A stretch of DNA of 64,000 nt from Lepeophtheirus salmonis. Taxonomy: Eukaryota; Arthropoda; Copepoda; Siphonostomatoida; Caligidae. The position numbers and the translations under genes were made by a program. The stretch spans positions 26,502,363-26,566,362 of the forward strand of contig NC_052135.2 in assembly GCF_016086655.4 (NCBI RefSeq). The letters are read 5' to 3'. Positions 21,881 to 35,109 of this stretch are shown piece after piece (the stretch's first letter is position 1; every line of letters begins with the position of its first letter). Under the pieces are notes generated by a model. That model worked only from the letters and a program-made list of their open reading frames with translations, ran no database searches and was not told where the DNA came from.

Positions 21881-23959
21881 TTGTCCCAGAAATTCTCATT
21901 TTCTCTAAGGACAACTTTTAAGATACCTAAGCCCGTGATTTCTCTAAATTTTGTGTTCCTTAATGGACATGGTATTGATACAAATAAACACTTGTTGGAA
22001 TGGCGTAGCTAAATGGAAAACGCAGCCCGGAAGAAATTATTTTCTTAAACTCAATGTGCATAAGTTTGCTCAGGATTAGGAAATATATCTCATGTATATG
22101 TACATCAAAGGAGATTCATAGGTCAGATGCAGTAATTTGTTATAATTTAATGTTTACTTATACTTAATCAGTGCGACTCAATCTGACCAATTATAACAAA
22201 ACATTATGATACTAAAAATATTAATATTTATAAGCCAATGAGTTGAAATTTTATATTAGAATAACAAATGTTTTTGTGAATTCAAAAATTGTGCTTCAGA
22301 TCGGTGTGTGCTGTTTAACTTAAATGTTTATATGGCTATTACCCTTTTTTGAAAGAGAATGATCAATTTGAGGGATATCATATTTTTTGATTATGTGTAG
22401 TTCTACAAAACTTTTTTTTTTCATAAGACAACTATTTTATTTTAATTACTTTGTAACAAAAGCAACTAATTTCATCTTAAAATACAAATCAAAACCAATA
22501 AAATTTACATTTCTAAATATTTTAGGTTGAAACTGTTAGATCTTATACTAATAATGTAGAACTATACTTTTTATTTAATATACATTTTAAAAGCGTGAGT
22601 TATTGTCGACTTATTGCAGCTATAACTTTCATTTTTGAGCCAATGAAAAAATGTAAAATTGGACATAAAATATCAATTATTTTAAAAATGGCCTACTAAA
22701 TTTTCTTGTAGCTCTCAAAATCGATAAATAGAGAATGAGGAACGATTTCGAATAAAAAATCCTACCTAATATACATAGATATATGTAGATTTATGAAGGA
22801 AGGATAAATATAATCTGATAGTTCAATCGAAATTATGAAATTTATAAATGTTCATAAAGGTTAAGAACTATTGGTTTGATATATAATAATAATCATCAGC
22901 ATTAAAAAATTTTAACAAATATTTGATTTGCTAGGACATTGATTGCGAAAAGTACCAAAAATATATTGGTATAAATTCGAAATTATATATATATTCAGAG
23001 TTTTATATTCAATAAGCTACGTACCATTTATATTCTAACTAAAAGTATATACATTGATTATGAAATGACAAATTTTATTAAGGTTAGAGGCTCCCTTATA
23101 AATATAAAGGACTGTCTCAGAGAAAAAACAAACTTGAAGCATTAATAATGATTAAATTTGAAAAAATCTTAGTCATTCATTCTTACGACATTTTAATTTT
23201 GAGTTATTACACAATACTTTTAAAAATAAACAGTTTATTACTTGCTTCAAAGTATTTCATTCGTCACTTATAATTAGTCTTTCTATTAGAAGATATTATC
23301 TCATAGTATAAGGTAACCGTAGTGAAGCTGTAGATATAAATATCTAGAAATATTTAAGCAAATTAATAATTAAAAATACTACTAGGTAGAAATATAATCA
23401 GTGTTGCCAATTTAATTTATCATATGGGTTGCATTTAATGGAATTAGTCATAAAAATTAACGCAGATACAAATATTTGTCAGCTGTTGGTCATATAGTAA
23501 GTTAGTAATTAAGAACAGTTGTTTGGAATATTTGCTATTCTTTTTAATAAACAACCAACTGATCTTTCCTACTCTCTCTCTCTTCTTAGTATTAATATTA
23601 TGAAACATCTTGCAGATTGCCCACATATGTAGCCTGTCATCACAAAAGCAAGTGATATTGGTATGGTATTTATTTTTCTTCAGAATCAAAAGTTAAAAGG
23701 GTGGATTCAGAGAGGTTGTAACTTTAATTAGTTATTGAGGAGTAATGGTGAAGTACTTGATTGACCTTGTGGATAAGAAAGTTGACGCAAAGCCAAAAAA
23801 TGATCACGTGGTCTTTGTTTCACCAATTGGTTTATAGCTTTGTAATACATATATGTTCTTCATCATCCTCTTTTTACTTCTTGTGCAAGGTAGACAGAGA
23901 CTCATTTAGAAATATATGTGGTTTTTAAACTCGGTTAAAGTCAAAGTATCAAATATGTG
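21881..23959. other. Non-coding AT-rich stretch
   Basis: No gene recognised. The minus-strand ORF at 23444-23689 (81 residues) has no recognisable domain and no splice context. Confidence 0.5.
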
Positions 23960-24440
23960 ACTCGTTAACACAAAAAAATCCAGAAGGATTTTTCTTAAAA
24001 TGGAGTGAGGAATATATTTGTATTTTTCGACAAATTTTCTTCAAAATCTTCTCACAATTTATTCACATTATCTTTTTAAAGGCCATCATAATTGCACTTA
24101 AAGGAGCATAAATTCAATTCACAACTAAAAAATTTGAAATTGATAAATTTTATTTGAAAAACCATATCAGTACTAATACCAATAAAATCTTAAATCAAAT
24201 GAAGTTTTTGAGTTATCCTATTTTATTCCACAAATTTGAATACAAAGTCTATAGCATACTCAAATATGTCTATTATGAAATGTTAGCTGTATGTAAGGAG
24301 GGATTAAAAAATAAACTCAGATTTTTTTTTTCCTATTCTTGATTTTTGTTTGAGATTATTTTTATGTAGACAGATGTTGACGCATCAAATATATAAACTA
24401 TAAGCATATTTGTACTACTTATAGTATTTTCTTCTCAGAG
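23960..24440 (+). repeat. Dispersed repeat family C, copy 1
   Basis: Co-linear with 30020-30450, 39105-39520 and 62225-62440. Shared blocks are 'ttcttaaaatggag' / 'tttcctcaaaatggag', 'gcacttaaa', 'tttatttgaaa', 'gaatacaaagtctat', 'aattaaaaaataaa..cagga-tttt' and 'cttgatttttgtt.aagatt.tttttatgttga'. Non-coding, about 430-480 bp, class unknown. Confidence 0.65.
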
Positions 24441-27170
24441 ATGTAGTAGTACAGCCTGAAGTTGAATATCGCTCTGTCCAAGTCTAACAATCACAAATGC
24501 TAAAAGTAATTGATATCATATGCATTAAAGGATCCTTCGACAAGGACTTGTATGCTTAAAGACATTAATAATTGCATAAACAATTGAAAGGAATTGCCGT
24601 GGGTTAATGAGTATACGAAAGATGGTCAGTTAGTTGTTGTAATGGTGATAAAAATAAACATTCATTATTTGGTTGAAGAAATGGGATAGCGGTTAATATC
24701 TTACATATATATTCTGCGTTTATTTGGCACTAATTAACGGTTTTATTTAATGTGCTGGCGATTGTTACTGTTTATGTACATAGATATATTCTCAGGATTA
24801 ATATTATCAAATGTATATATGTATACGTATAGTCGTACAAATGTATATATATTTTGAAGGCATATCAAATTCCTTAAGGATAAAAAAACATGACTTGTAA
24901 TTAATCAAAAAAAACAATAAAAAAAAACACACACAACAACATTTTGAACTTCATTACTAATTATTAATAGATGGCTTCCATTCAAATATTATTTGTATAA
25001 CTAAGTACAATATTGTGTTGAATATGTTAACATATTTTTTTGAATAATTATTAAGAAACTATATTTGAAAATGTATATCAAGTCAGAAAGGAGCTTAAAA
25101 TATTCTAATGATCTTATCACAAATTGACCACAATATAGAGTGTTTTTAAAAGGATTCTTTTGAAAAAATTAAAGTCGAGATTTTGAACTATTAAATGAGA
25201 TATTGTTACACTTTCTTGATTTTTTCTTCTTGTAGCTATGAGTTTCTAAACAAAAACACTTATTTTCAAGTTTAAACAAAGATAACTTGAGTTTTAAACA
25301 TGAATAATTTTTTAACTCTAGGCTTTGAAATATATTCAAATAGTTTCTTCAACAACATAAGCTTAATAAACATTGAATCTTAAAAATAGACAAAATACCA
25401 GAAATTTTATAGCCTTTTTCTGAAAGATTTGTGGTTAATAGAGAAAACTAAAACCATATTTGGAATCGGGGGATAAAACACTCAATAAGTAAATTGCGTT
25501 CTTGTGACGTTTTTACTGTTGAACAGTTTATTTTTCTAATACGTTTTTTGTTTTTTAAGCTAATTACATCCATGGTTGTTGCTAAGATTATTTGTCGGGA
25601 ATTTTCTTCTCATAATTTTCCTGTAGACATTCCTTTTTTCTGTTTTGTCTGTTTTCCTTTTTCAAAATTTTGATAAAAAAAGTGCGAAAAATCAATTTCA
25701 AGTATCTTTTTTAATAAATTTTTGAGTCAATTTTATCGAAGGACGTTTTTCTTTAGAAAATAATGTTACAATAACCTTTTCAGAAAATATTAAGTCTGAT
25801 TACTTTTTTTTTTTTTTTTTTAAATAAGTCAATATTTTCAATTTTTAAATTCCAATGTGAAATGATTTTTTTTTAGAAATGACATTAATATATCAAATTT
25901 TCCCATTGTCATCCCATACTTTTAAAATTAAATAACCCATGAGGGGTATATCTTTGGGCAATGCCTACAATTACAAAAATCAGTCAAAGAATTTAAATCG
26001 ATACAGTTTTGATGTGCATTTCAAATAGAGCCTTCGAGATCATATAAACTTATAAAAAAACCTTCTCATACAAATACAATTCCATTTTTATCTTTAAATC
26101 AATTTTTGATTATGTATTGCATTTAATTATACTGTATAATATTTATATAATATAAGTTCACTGTTTTAATAATAATTATTATTATAAGAAACCCATCGGT
26201 TTGTCACGTTCGCTGTTTTGTTAACAAATTTAGATTTCTGAGCAGAGTACATGGAAACCATATATAGAACAAATTCTTTTTTTCAATTTTTTATATTAAA
26301 TCTATACAAGTTTGATATATATAAAGCTTGAAATTTGGAAAAAAATACCAATATGCATGCATATACATATAAGGTATTGTCAAAAGGACATTCTCATACT
26401 AGTAATGTAGTTTTTTTGTTTTCTGAGCTGAAGGTTATGACCAAATCAAAATATAAAAATAGGTATATTCGAATGTAATTATACATGCACAGATTTAGTA
26501 CTAAAGGTGTGTGTGTGTGGGAGGGTGCCACCCTCTTTATAGAGTATTGGAGTCAAATGGGATGTCAGTTAGAATTTTTGGATTATTTAAAAAAAATAGA
26601 AATCCATCCCTTTTGAAAAAAAATAGTTTAATATGGAGAACTTCTTCAAAAAAAGTTATTAAAAAATAGACTAATTTAAAAAAACCTCATTCAATTAAAA
26701 ATGAACCAAATTATTTATTAATAAAGACCTTTAATTATCTTTAGGAAAATTGAAAGTCTAAAAAAATGAGCTGTGAGGTGGATTTTTTTTTAAATATTCA
26801 AAAACCCTCAAAGAAATTCCTAGCACCGCCCCTATATTTGGATAATGCGGTACTGATTTTTTTTCCTTTTTTTATTATAGAAATATAGGTATAGACGACA
26901 GTATCATATATTTATGAGAACCATTAATTTTTGACTATTATAATAAGGAAGTTTGCAATCTGAGTGCATAAAAAGTTAGCAATATGCATTCAGTATCCAT
27001 TTAAAGGGAAAGGGACAAAGTCCTAGACTTTGAGCTATAATCAGGGTCTTGAATATTTCACACGGTGGACTATAAATATAGCAGGTGAGGAAAGTTCCTT
27101 TACTACAACTCCAAGTTGAGTCTTTGCTCTCAAGTACAAGTCCTAAAATATTTTCATCAATTTCAATATA
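24441..27170. other. Non-coding stretch
   Basis: No gene. AT-rich throughout, with a poly-T run near 25805-25820 and a short (GT)n run near 26508-26520. Confidence 0.5.
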
Positions 27171-28490
27171 CGGGGATCAAGTGTCTTCAAAATATTTTTC
27201 TACAAAAACAACACAAAATATACATTTTTTAACTTTTTTATTGAAAATCAAAACTATGACGAGCATATAAGTATAGAGTAGCCATTCATTCGATATAATC
27301 ACCGTTGGCATTAATAACGGCCTCAATACGACCTCTGAACCGGTCGCATGCTCTTCTCACCATCTCATTGTCCATGTTGCCGAATACCTCCTTGATGGAG
27401 TCCATCAGGCTGTCCTTGATGCTATGGGGATGTCTGTTGGCATGTCTCTCGACATAGCCCCAGACAAAATAGTACAAAGGATTAAGGTCGGGAGAGTTAG
27501 GAGGCCACAAATCATTGGTTACGACGTCACAACAGTTCTCGGTTAACCACTGCATGGAGATTTTGGACACATGGCAGGGTGCTGAGTCCTGTTGCCACAC
27601 CCAGGGCCTGTCTCCGGCCACCCCTTGGATCCAGAGCAGAACCACCTTCTCCATAACATCCAGGTAGACCTCTGTATTGACCTTTAAACCCGTTTCAAAC
27701 ATGGGGGGAGGCATAACATGACCTTCACTGCTGACCACCCCGAACACCATGCCCGTTGCAGGGAACTAGGTCTTCATTACCTTCCTCACATGGCTGGTGC
27801 AGGTGGCTATCCACCTGTTGTTCTGCTTGTTGACCTTCTGATCTAGACAGAAATTATTTTCATCAGAGAAAAACCACAGCATCCCGGGCTGCTTTGGGTG
27901 CTTGAGCTTGTTGAGCAATTTTGTTGACTTCATCAGCCTGTTGTCCTTTGCCTTCTGGGTCAAGATCTGACCCACCTGCATCTTGTAGCTCCTGCAACTT
28001 AAATCCTCAGATACTCAGTCCCTTATTGTTTTCTCATGGTATCCCAGATCCCTCGCCATGGCCTTCATGGACCTGGTAGGGTCATCCTCAACCATCTTAT
28101 TCACCTTGTCGACAAAGTCGGTGTCCCTGACCTTCCTGTCGGCGCCCTCCTCCTTGGGTGCCCTCTTTATGGTGGCATCAACATCCAAGGTGTCCTCTAG
28201 CTTCTTACAGATATGCTGAACAGTCCGTAAATTCACTCCTAAGGTTGAAGCAATCCTTGAATTTGAGATTTCACATCCATTTTTAAGCAATGCCATGACT
28301 ACGGCGGACCTCGAAAGCTCCTCGTACCACTTATAGCTCTTTATCTCCTCATATGATGACGGCATGATGCTAACTGAACTACGTTTCGTCAGCTGACGAG
28401 AATAGCTTTCCTATTTGGTAACCGGTTTTTTATTTGATAATGTCGTCTTCAAGTTATCAAGGTTTAAAGTAGGCGACAATCTGATCCCCG
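27171..28490 (-). mobile_element. Mariner-like element, DD37D type, nearly intact
   Basis: A 1320-bp element with a single open transposase frame interrupted only by two stops. Candidate terminal inverted repeats are CGGGGATCAAGTGTC at 27171 (following TA at 27169-27170) and, reverse-complemented from 28490, CGGGGATCAGATTGTC. The repeats are short, and the TA on the right side is not preserved. The size is typical of mariner. With no frameshift, it looks like the youngest DNA transposon in the window. Confidence 0.75.
27286..28365 (-). pseudogene. Mariner (DD37D-type) transposase with two nonsense codons
   Basis: One frame runs from ATG 28365 to TGA 27286-27288 (359 codons) and is broken only by TGA at 28015-28017 and TAG at 27766-27768. 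Order: a helix-turn-helix region (VVMALLKNGCEISNSRIASTL), a second DNA-binding part (VDKVNKMVEDDPTRSMKAMARDLG), the first catalytic Asp in WFFSDENNFC, the second in VWQQDSAPCH, and the NSPDLNP block. The third acidic position, 37 residues after the second Asp, falls in NPLYYFVWG and is Tyr. Relatives in this lineage carry Asp there. So besides the stops, the active site is damaged. The C-terminal RFRGRIEAVINANGDYIE is intact. Family assignment is secure; lineage (maT/DD37D) rests on the spacing count. Confidence 0.88.
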
Positions 28491-29199
28491 CTCCCTGTAG
28501 TTCCTTGAATACTTTTATTGAGTCCAGTTCGAGTCTTGAGTTTTCTTTTGAGCTCATTTAAAGTCCATGATTAGAGATTATGGACTCAAGTCCAAGTATA
28601 GTCTCTACTCCAAGTTCTTGCAAAATGAATAATCGTATTTAACTTTTACATTGAACACGGAATGTTTGTAGCATAACATCCCATCATAAATTCTAAATAT
28701 ATATATATATATATATATATTTCAAACGATTTATGACTAAATCGATAGGACATCACTTTTAAGCAAAGCAAACACCGTTGTATGTCATTGGAGAAATATA
28801 TGCTATACTTATGTACAGTCACGCCATAAACTATTTGAATATGTATTAGTACCTGCTTAACTTCCCACGTAAATTATTTAAATGGAAGAATCGAATATCT
28901 TGATAGTGAGTCTAGGCCACACACCGCAAACGTATAGTATTAAAGTTATTATTTCAAGAAAAAATAGCTCATAAAAAATTACGACAATGATATCGTTTTT
29001 TTCACTTGAATTAAATTATAATCTACGCCAATTTATGAGAATCATTAAATCCTTGAGATGAATATGTAATAAAAATGCTCTGCTCTTATTTAATGAGGTG
29101 TAAGAATTATAAATATTATACGTAAATCGTACACACATTATTGGATAGAGGAAGCAGCTTTGTAGTAAAGGACTGGTTTGGAATGAATTAGTGTTTGAA
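28491..29199. other. Non-coding flank with 'gagtccaag'-type repeats
   Basis: 28515-28620 holds several 'gagtcc/caagtc' units. Similar units lie left of the mariner (27100-27145), so the element may have inserted into an older repeat. No gene. Confidence 0.45.
28697..28720. repeat. (AT)12 microsatellite
   Basis: Twenty-four bases of uninterrupted AT dinucleotides. Confidence 0.9.
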
Positions 29200-29595
29200 T
29201 TTTGGTCTGAAAATCATAGAAGTTCGATCTGGACCAGTATCAATGAAAAGTTCGATATGGATCGGTCCTACAAAAAATCGTTCTGAATCGATATAATTAA
29301 AAATTCGGTTTAAACAGATTCCACAGATGAATTGTTGATGCCCTTGTGTGTGTTTCAAAATTATGAACATGGACCTACATTATACGAAGTTAAATATGTT
29401 GCATAAAAATCATTTCTTTACAGCTCATAAATGAGAATTGGCTCATAGGTTGAGACTTAAAAAATTTGTAGGGATTAAATTTAATTCTACAGTCTGAGAT
29501 AGCGATTTTGGACCAAAATAACGGGTTGAAACTGTATAAAAAAACCACTTAAGACCGAACTGAAAAAAAGCTCGGTCTCAACACAAGTATGTATG
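29200..29595 (+). repeat. Dispersed repeat family D, copy 1
   Basis: Co-linear with 43195-43540: 'cctacaaaaaatcg.tctgaatcgat' against 'cccacaaaaaatcgg..ttgatcgat', 'tgtgtgtg', 'gattttggaccaaaa', 'aagaccgaa' and 'ctcggtctcaacac' against 'accgagtctcagcgc'. Related sequence with 'gaccggtctgaaac' lies at 42895-43020. Contains many 'cggtc/gaccg' words. Non-coding. Confidence 0.55.
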
Positions 29596-30019
29596 CCTCA
29601 AACTATCCAATTGAAATACATATTTTGTGCGTACGTATTTATATTAAAAATATGAACAATTATCCTGTTATAAGCTCTGAACCTTGAACAAATTATGTTG
29701 TTGATTATATTCGATAGTCCTTGATCCCTCAATAAATACAAAATAATGATGTATATATAAGATAAAATAACAATGATATGATTAGGCATGCCATGAATTA
29801 AGATGTATAACTTTTGTATTTAAAAAAATGGTTTAATTTTTGAAGTTTACAAAAATACTTTGGATAAACAAAGCTCATTTCTTTAAAAAAAATAAAGAAG
29901 TTTTAGAATATATATCCCTGGATAACACAAATTTATCAGCACAACTTTCACAAGATTATTTAAAAACATATTTAGTTTTAGATAAAAGAAGACTACAATT
30001 GTGGGTTGTCAAAACGAAA

Positions 30020-30450
30020 ACAAGCGAGAATGATTTTACCCAAAATTGAAGGTGGATTACATGTGTATTATTCAACAAATTATTTTAAAATTTTAACAAC
30101 AATTTATTCATATTAACCCTTTAGATGTGCCAGAAGTTGCACTTAAACTATCCCAGATTGATCTTTACAATAAAAGGAAGATAAGATGAGACATTCTATT
30201 TGAAAGGCCATATCCAGGACAATATAGGTCTATTAAATAAAAGTTTTACTTATATCTAAAATTCTTGGGTATCTTAACCCCCAAGTTTGAATACAAAACC
30301 TATCATTACAACATTTAAACATAACCTGTTTACATTTATGAATTAAAAAAATAAATCAGGATTTTCTCCTTTTCTTGATTTTTGTTCAAGATTGTTTTTA
30401 TGTTGAAATACCACATATTTACGATTAAAACAATTATAGTAAGATAATTC
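30020..30450 (+). repeat. Dispersed repeat family C, copy 2
   Basis: Shares the block order described at 23960-24440, including 'gaatacaaaacctat' and 'cttgatttttgttcaagattg' with 'tttttatgttga'. The preceding ORF (29840-30049) runs into it and is probably not a gene. Confidence 0.65.
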
Positions 30451-31574
30451 GAAATAAAATACATACTACATACATCAATCAATATTTTTATAAAACATTA
30501 TAGGGGAAACCGGGGACCATTGCTACAGACCCTTTAACCTCTGATTTCTGAACCTTAAGTTCTGATACTGCTTTTCCCTCTCTTCCCTCCACCATCACTT
30601 CAGACTATTTGTTGGTGACGGATTTTAATTTTCTTTCTGAAAAGAAGTTTCAAATCTTATTTCTATGAAAATAAATTTTTCTTTTTGTTTGCTTTATGGA
30701 AAATTAAATTTTCTTTCTTAATTTGACATAATTTGGAGTATCATAAAATATTCATCGCAGGGGATTGGCATTGACTGTGCCTCGTCATTTTGCCGTTATA
30801 TTTTAGCCTCAGATAACTTTTGCCGCATGAACCATTCGTTGCTTGCTTATGTTTTTAGATTATATCTTCAAATTTTACCTTTAGTCTTAATGGTTGTATT
30901 TTAACTATATATCTGGAGAAGAAAGAAAAAGGAGCTGTCATGCAACAGACCAGGAATAATGTTTCTAAGAACGAAAGAGTAACGAGCCACATATATAGGA
31001 TCAAAAGTATATTTAAAAATTACTTATGACTAGTGGCACCTTACTTATAGATATCCTCTTACTGGAGGCTTGAAGAAATGTAAGAAACTCCATTGAGAAA
31101 TAAAAAGAAAGAAATGTGTAACAGTAAATACTAATGATAAAGTTCGAACCAATAATATAAAAAAAAAAAAATAATATGAGACAAATAAGTCATGCAGCAA
31201 AATATCAAATTTGCAAACATGTAAGCGACAAAATTTTTGGGGTCAAAATGTTCATAACAAAATTACATTGAACTGCATTGACATCATGGCGCCTTCTCCC
31301 ACTCCACCACTATAATTTATGTGGTTTGATTGCTTTTTATCTTCTAAATCATATTATGTAGATATTCATATTTATCTGCCTCAATGACCTATTCCAATTC
31401 TTTATTATCAAGGCTATAACTGCATTTATTATATGGTACTGCCTTGCACTCGTATAATATGTAGATTTATATATCTCATCAAATTATTATTATGGTCAAT
31501 ACCAAGAGGAGTTGTTCGATGCACATTATTATAAAGATATTTTTTAATGAGGAACTATACAATATACATAAATT
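30451..31574. other. Non-coding region downstream of the channel gene
   Basis: No gene found. It presumably includes the 3' UTR of the minus-strand gene ending at 31575. Minus-strand AATAAA-type words occur (for example near 31420), but none can be assigned. Confidence 0.4.
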
Positions 31575-33144
31575 TTAAAATCTTCTTGTCATTTTATATA
31601 AAAGGAATAAAATAATAGAAAGTAGTGCACAAAAACCAGAGTTCTCTTTAAAATACTCAAAATGTTGTCTTTGTTTTGTCATTTGCAAATTATTATACGA
31701 CTTTGAATAACTTTGAAGAGTAAAACGGCTCAAATTACGAAAATTGGCATGAGTTATTGATGATTTTCTTATGTGAATTTTTCCTCTTTTTAATCCCTTA
31801 TTGTTATCCATGAGACAATGCTCATTAATGCCTTGAAAGAAAGCATCTCGAATTTGTGGATTATAGGTTGTCCGATACCTTCTTTGACGAAGAATAGAGT
31901 ACAATTTAAGACTCTGTGAGGGACTACATAATGAAGAGGACTTTGATTGATCATGATACATTGACAATAAAGAGCAATTGAGTTGATTCAAGGCAATGTT
32001 ATGTATATTTCGTATTCGGCAGTCATCTATAAGTGTATATTTTTCATTAGAGTCATATGATGTTGAGGAACCATTAGGGTCTGAAAATAGAGAGTAAAGC
32101 AGATTAAAATACTGGACAACTAGTGGACTCTGTTTCTGGTTTTATTTTTGGACCTTTATAAAATATAAATATATACATTTCTAAAATGTTTCTACAAATT
32201 TACTTTATGATTCTACCGAAAACGATTTTTTTAATATTTATTACGTGACTTTGGTCATAGAAACAGACACATAGGATGTATGTTTGCAATTTAAAGAATC
32301 AAGTACTTACTTCGTATCTTATAATTCACATTTATATTTTGCATAAATCTTATGAAAGAGAGTCATAAAACTTTTTACGATTACTAATGAGTACACACCT
32401 ATACTCATTCGATACTAACTGACATTTACAATCAGGCAAGCTGCTACCTACCAATCCAAATGAATAAATCATCCTTTTCTTGAACAGGAATCACATTTCC
32501 ATCATCAATATACAAATATAGTCCCTTATTGGCTTTCCTAGGATTGTTCAAATCGATTATTCGTCCGTCAATATTGTTTGATAAAGAGAGTCGCATATTG
32601 AGTACAAATACAGCTTTGATATAAGCACCTAGATCAATTGTCCAACAATATCCACTCAAATCGTATCCCTCTAGTAGCACATACATTGAACAACATTCCA
32701 TGCCGTTTAATTTAATATCGTCATTGAGTTGACAACTCAACAACACATCTTCACAAGAGGGTGCAAGTGAAGTCAGGAGTGTCTGGAGTGTATCACCATC
32801 ATCAAACAATAAAGTTTGATATTTTTCGCTTAGGTCTCTTAAAAGTGACGTTTGGTTCAAGAGACCCGGTTCAGAATAAAAAGGGGAAATAGCAATAAGT
32901 AAAAAGGATGAAAGGTCTCGTGATATGTTTTGAGATAACGCACGTTGAGTCGAGAGGGGGTTTCGAATGCAGAGTTTCAAAGTTGAGTTATGTGAGCCAT
33001 TTGATGAGCTTAAGATATTATCAATGTGTAGAAGAATTAGGGAAACTATGATAATTAGTAGAATTAGGAAGTAAGTGCGACGCCTATAGAATAAGAAGTT
33101 GGTTCGATAAATTGACCAGAGATTTATGCGTTCTCTTCCTTGAT
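31575..33144 (-). CDS. DEG/ENaC (pickpocket-like) channel, two 3' exons
   Basis: Two minus-strand exons join in frame. Exon 33144-32452 has an acceptor 'tttctttttcttatag' upstream and a donor G|GTAGGT. Exon 32080-31575 has the acceptor 'tctattttcag' and ends in a stop. One trailing base plus two leading bases complete a codon, so the phases agree across a 371-bp intron (32081-32451). The product, about 399 residues, has a first membrane span (TYFLILLIIIVSLILLH), then STLKLCIRNPLS like the family's 'FPavTiCN', a cysteine block (LLSCQLNDDIKLNGMECC...GYCWTID) like 'lSC...C...f...GnCYtFN', LRLSLS...GLYLYIDDGNVIP like 'lrltLn...G..v.IHd...P', later cysteines, and a C-terminal hydrophobic GFCALLSIILFLLY like the second span with its GxS region. 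In the family these form trimeric amiloride-sensitive sodium channels. Upstream exon(s) with the start codon were not found. The ectodomain is short and diverged. Confidence 0.6.
32081..32451 (-). other. Intron of the DEG/ENaC-like gene
   Basis: GT (32451-32450) to AG (32082-32081) on the minus strand, 371 bp, preceded by a pyrimidine-rich tract. A competing donor four bases downstream (32447) would break the reading phase. Confidence 0.65.
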
Positions 33145-34334
33145 CTATAAGAAAAAGAAATGTGTATATATGTGTAGGGTTTTCGGATTGGAAGTAAAAC
33201 TTTGTCAAAACATAAAATAAATAAATATATTTTTAGAGCGTTTTCACTAACGTCACGAATTACATCATAATTGAAGGTGACACCATATTGAGGGCTCAAT
33301 GTAAAAAGTACAAATTGCCAAATAATTATAAATAAATTTCATCAAAAGCCTTAATTATAATACACGACTTAACACCTGTATTGAATACTACTTGATTCCA
33401 AAGAAAGATAGTCAAATTTAAATTATATCAAATTAAGGAATAATGAAAATTCTTATAAAAAGGTTAAATTCCACAATTTTTCTTTTTGATCGATTAGGGG
33501 CGAGAAAAGTAGAATAATTAGAGAAAAAATATCTTTGAAAATGTACATGCTAATTTATTGTTTATATTATGTAAATAAGATTATATCCTGCTAGTATAGC
33601 CTATTTTTAACATACGAGTATATTTGGGTCCCATGATACGCGTAGTTTGGGAATGGGCGTTGTTTAATTATATTCGTTTGTAAGCAAAGTGACAGAGAGT
33701 GGCGCTATCTTGTGGAAGAATATATAACTCCCTGCATGATAATATTATTTAATAACAATAACATATTCATGTCCAAATTCTTCTAAGGATACATCACTTT
33801 TTAAACAATAAGCTACTTGTGAATAATATATACATATTTAGCTTGCAAGCTATACTAAACGTTAGAAATATTCTTCAGATATTAGTAGAGAAAAGTGTTG
33901 TCACACACAATATCATATAGTAATATTTTTGTAGCGGTTTCTGTACCAAAATTAGTTTTGGTCTTTCGATATTTTTCAAGTATGTTTCAACTAAAAATAG
34001 TAAACAAAAATACTGTTAAGGTAATTCACATGCACTTACAGAAGCGTCCGCAAGATTTTTGTTTAGAGCGGATACAGGCTCAGAAATTTGATAACGTTAT
34101 ACAAGACAATTTTTATTATTTTACTTTTTTCTATAAAGTACGATTATGTAGCTCAGATATTTAAGGAGTTATGTCATCGCCAGAAAGTTTGTTTATTACA
34201 TATTAGTGCTGCAAGAACCAGTTTCAATATCAATTTAGTTCAGTTTCGCTTAAAATGTGTCAGTATTCCAGTACCACTACAAATAATACATGTAAACCGA
34301 ATAATACAAGTAGAAATTGTTCACAGCTGAATAA
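33145..34334. other. Region upstream of the channel exons
   Basis: Begins with a good polypyrimidine-AG acceptor read on the minus strand, so at least one 5' exon should lie to the right. I could not identify it. 33695-33760 resembles 9235-9330. The plus-strand ORFs 33895-34164 and 34088-34330 have no motif. Confidence 0.4.
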
Positions 34335-34440
34335 AAGCTATTTCAAGTTCAACCAATCAACGTTCAGAACACTAATAAGATGAATAGAATTAGAAATATT
34401 CACAGCTAACAAAAAATACGTATGATATTACTATTATGTT
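34335..34440 (+). repeat. Dispersed repeat family A, copy 2
   Basis: Contains 'ttcaaccaatcaacgttcag' and 'agaaatattcacagctaaca', both present in the same order in the 46.9 kb copy and (inverted) the 61.1 kb copy. Confidence 0.55.
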
Positions 34441-35109
34441 AGTGAAATAAGTCGAGTTAGAAGGAATAAAAAAAGACTTCAAAACAAACTTTATAGATCG
34501 ATAAATGATGTAATTATCTGTTACTGTAATTTAAGTAATGGCAAGGTTTCGTTATTGATCGGAAAATCATATAATATTTGTATGCAATTCCTATACATAA
34601 AGCAGGCGCATCAATAATTGAAAGTATGAATGTATTTATATAATATGACTATTGGTTATCATAATGAGTATATATTTAATCTGTTTTATACCAACCATTA
34701 TGTACTTACGTTTAATACAGATTGCCTCGTTAAGTCTATGAATTGACGAAATATATTAATAATGAATAGTAGTTTGTTCATTGAAGTAATGACAAATTTG
34801 TTTGATATGATTACCCAATCAAGCAACATCAAGTTAATTCTTTAAAAATATTTTTGTATAATTGAACTAGGAAATCATTGAATACCTATATTAGAGTATG
34901 TAAAATATAAATTGAGTGTATGCATAAAATTAAAAGCCTGTTTGAAGAATAAGTATAGAGAGAAAGTTGCTCTAAATAGAAATTGTACTGTACAATGCCA
35001 CTTTGTACATACGTATTGATATTATGTTTTAAGCAAAAAAAAAAATAATAATCCGGAATTCTTTCAACGTTTTCATGATGACATGCTAAAACTTTATTTC
35101 ACTTAAATC

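Noticed and set aside
23444..23689. 81-residue minus-strand ORF with several Cys and His
   Set aside because: No regular zinc-finger spacing and no exon signals.
33084..33299. Minus-strand ORF overlapping the 5' side of the channel exon, considered as the missing first exon
   Set aside because: It is in a different frame from the channel and would require ignoring the clear acceptor at 33145-33146.
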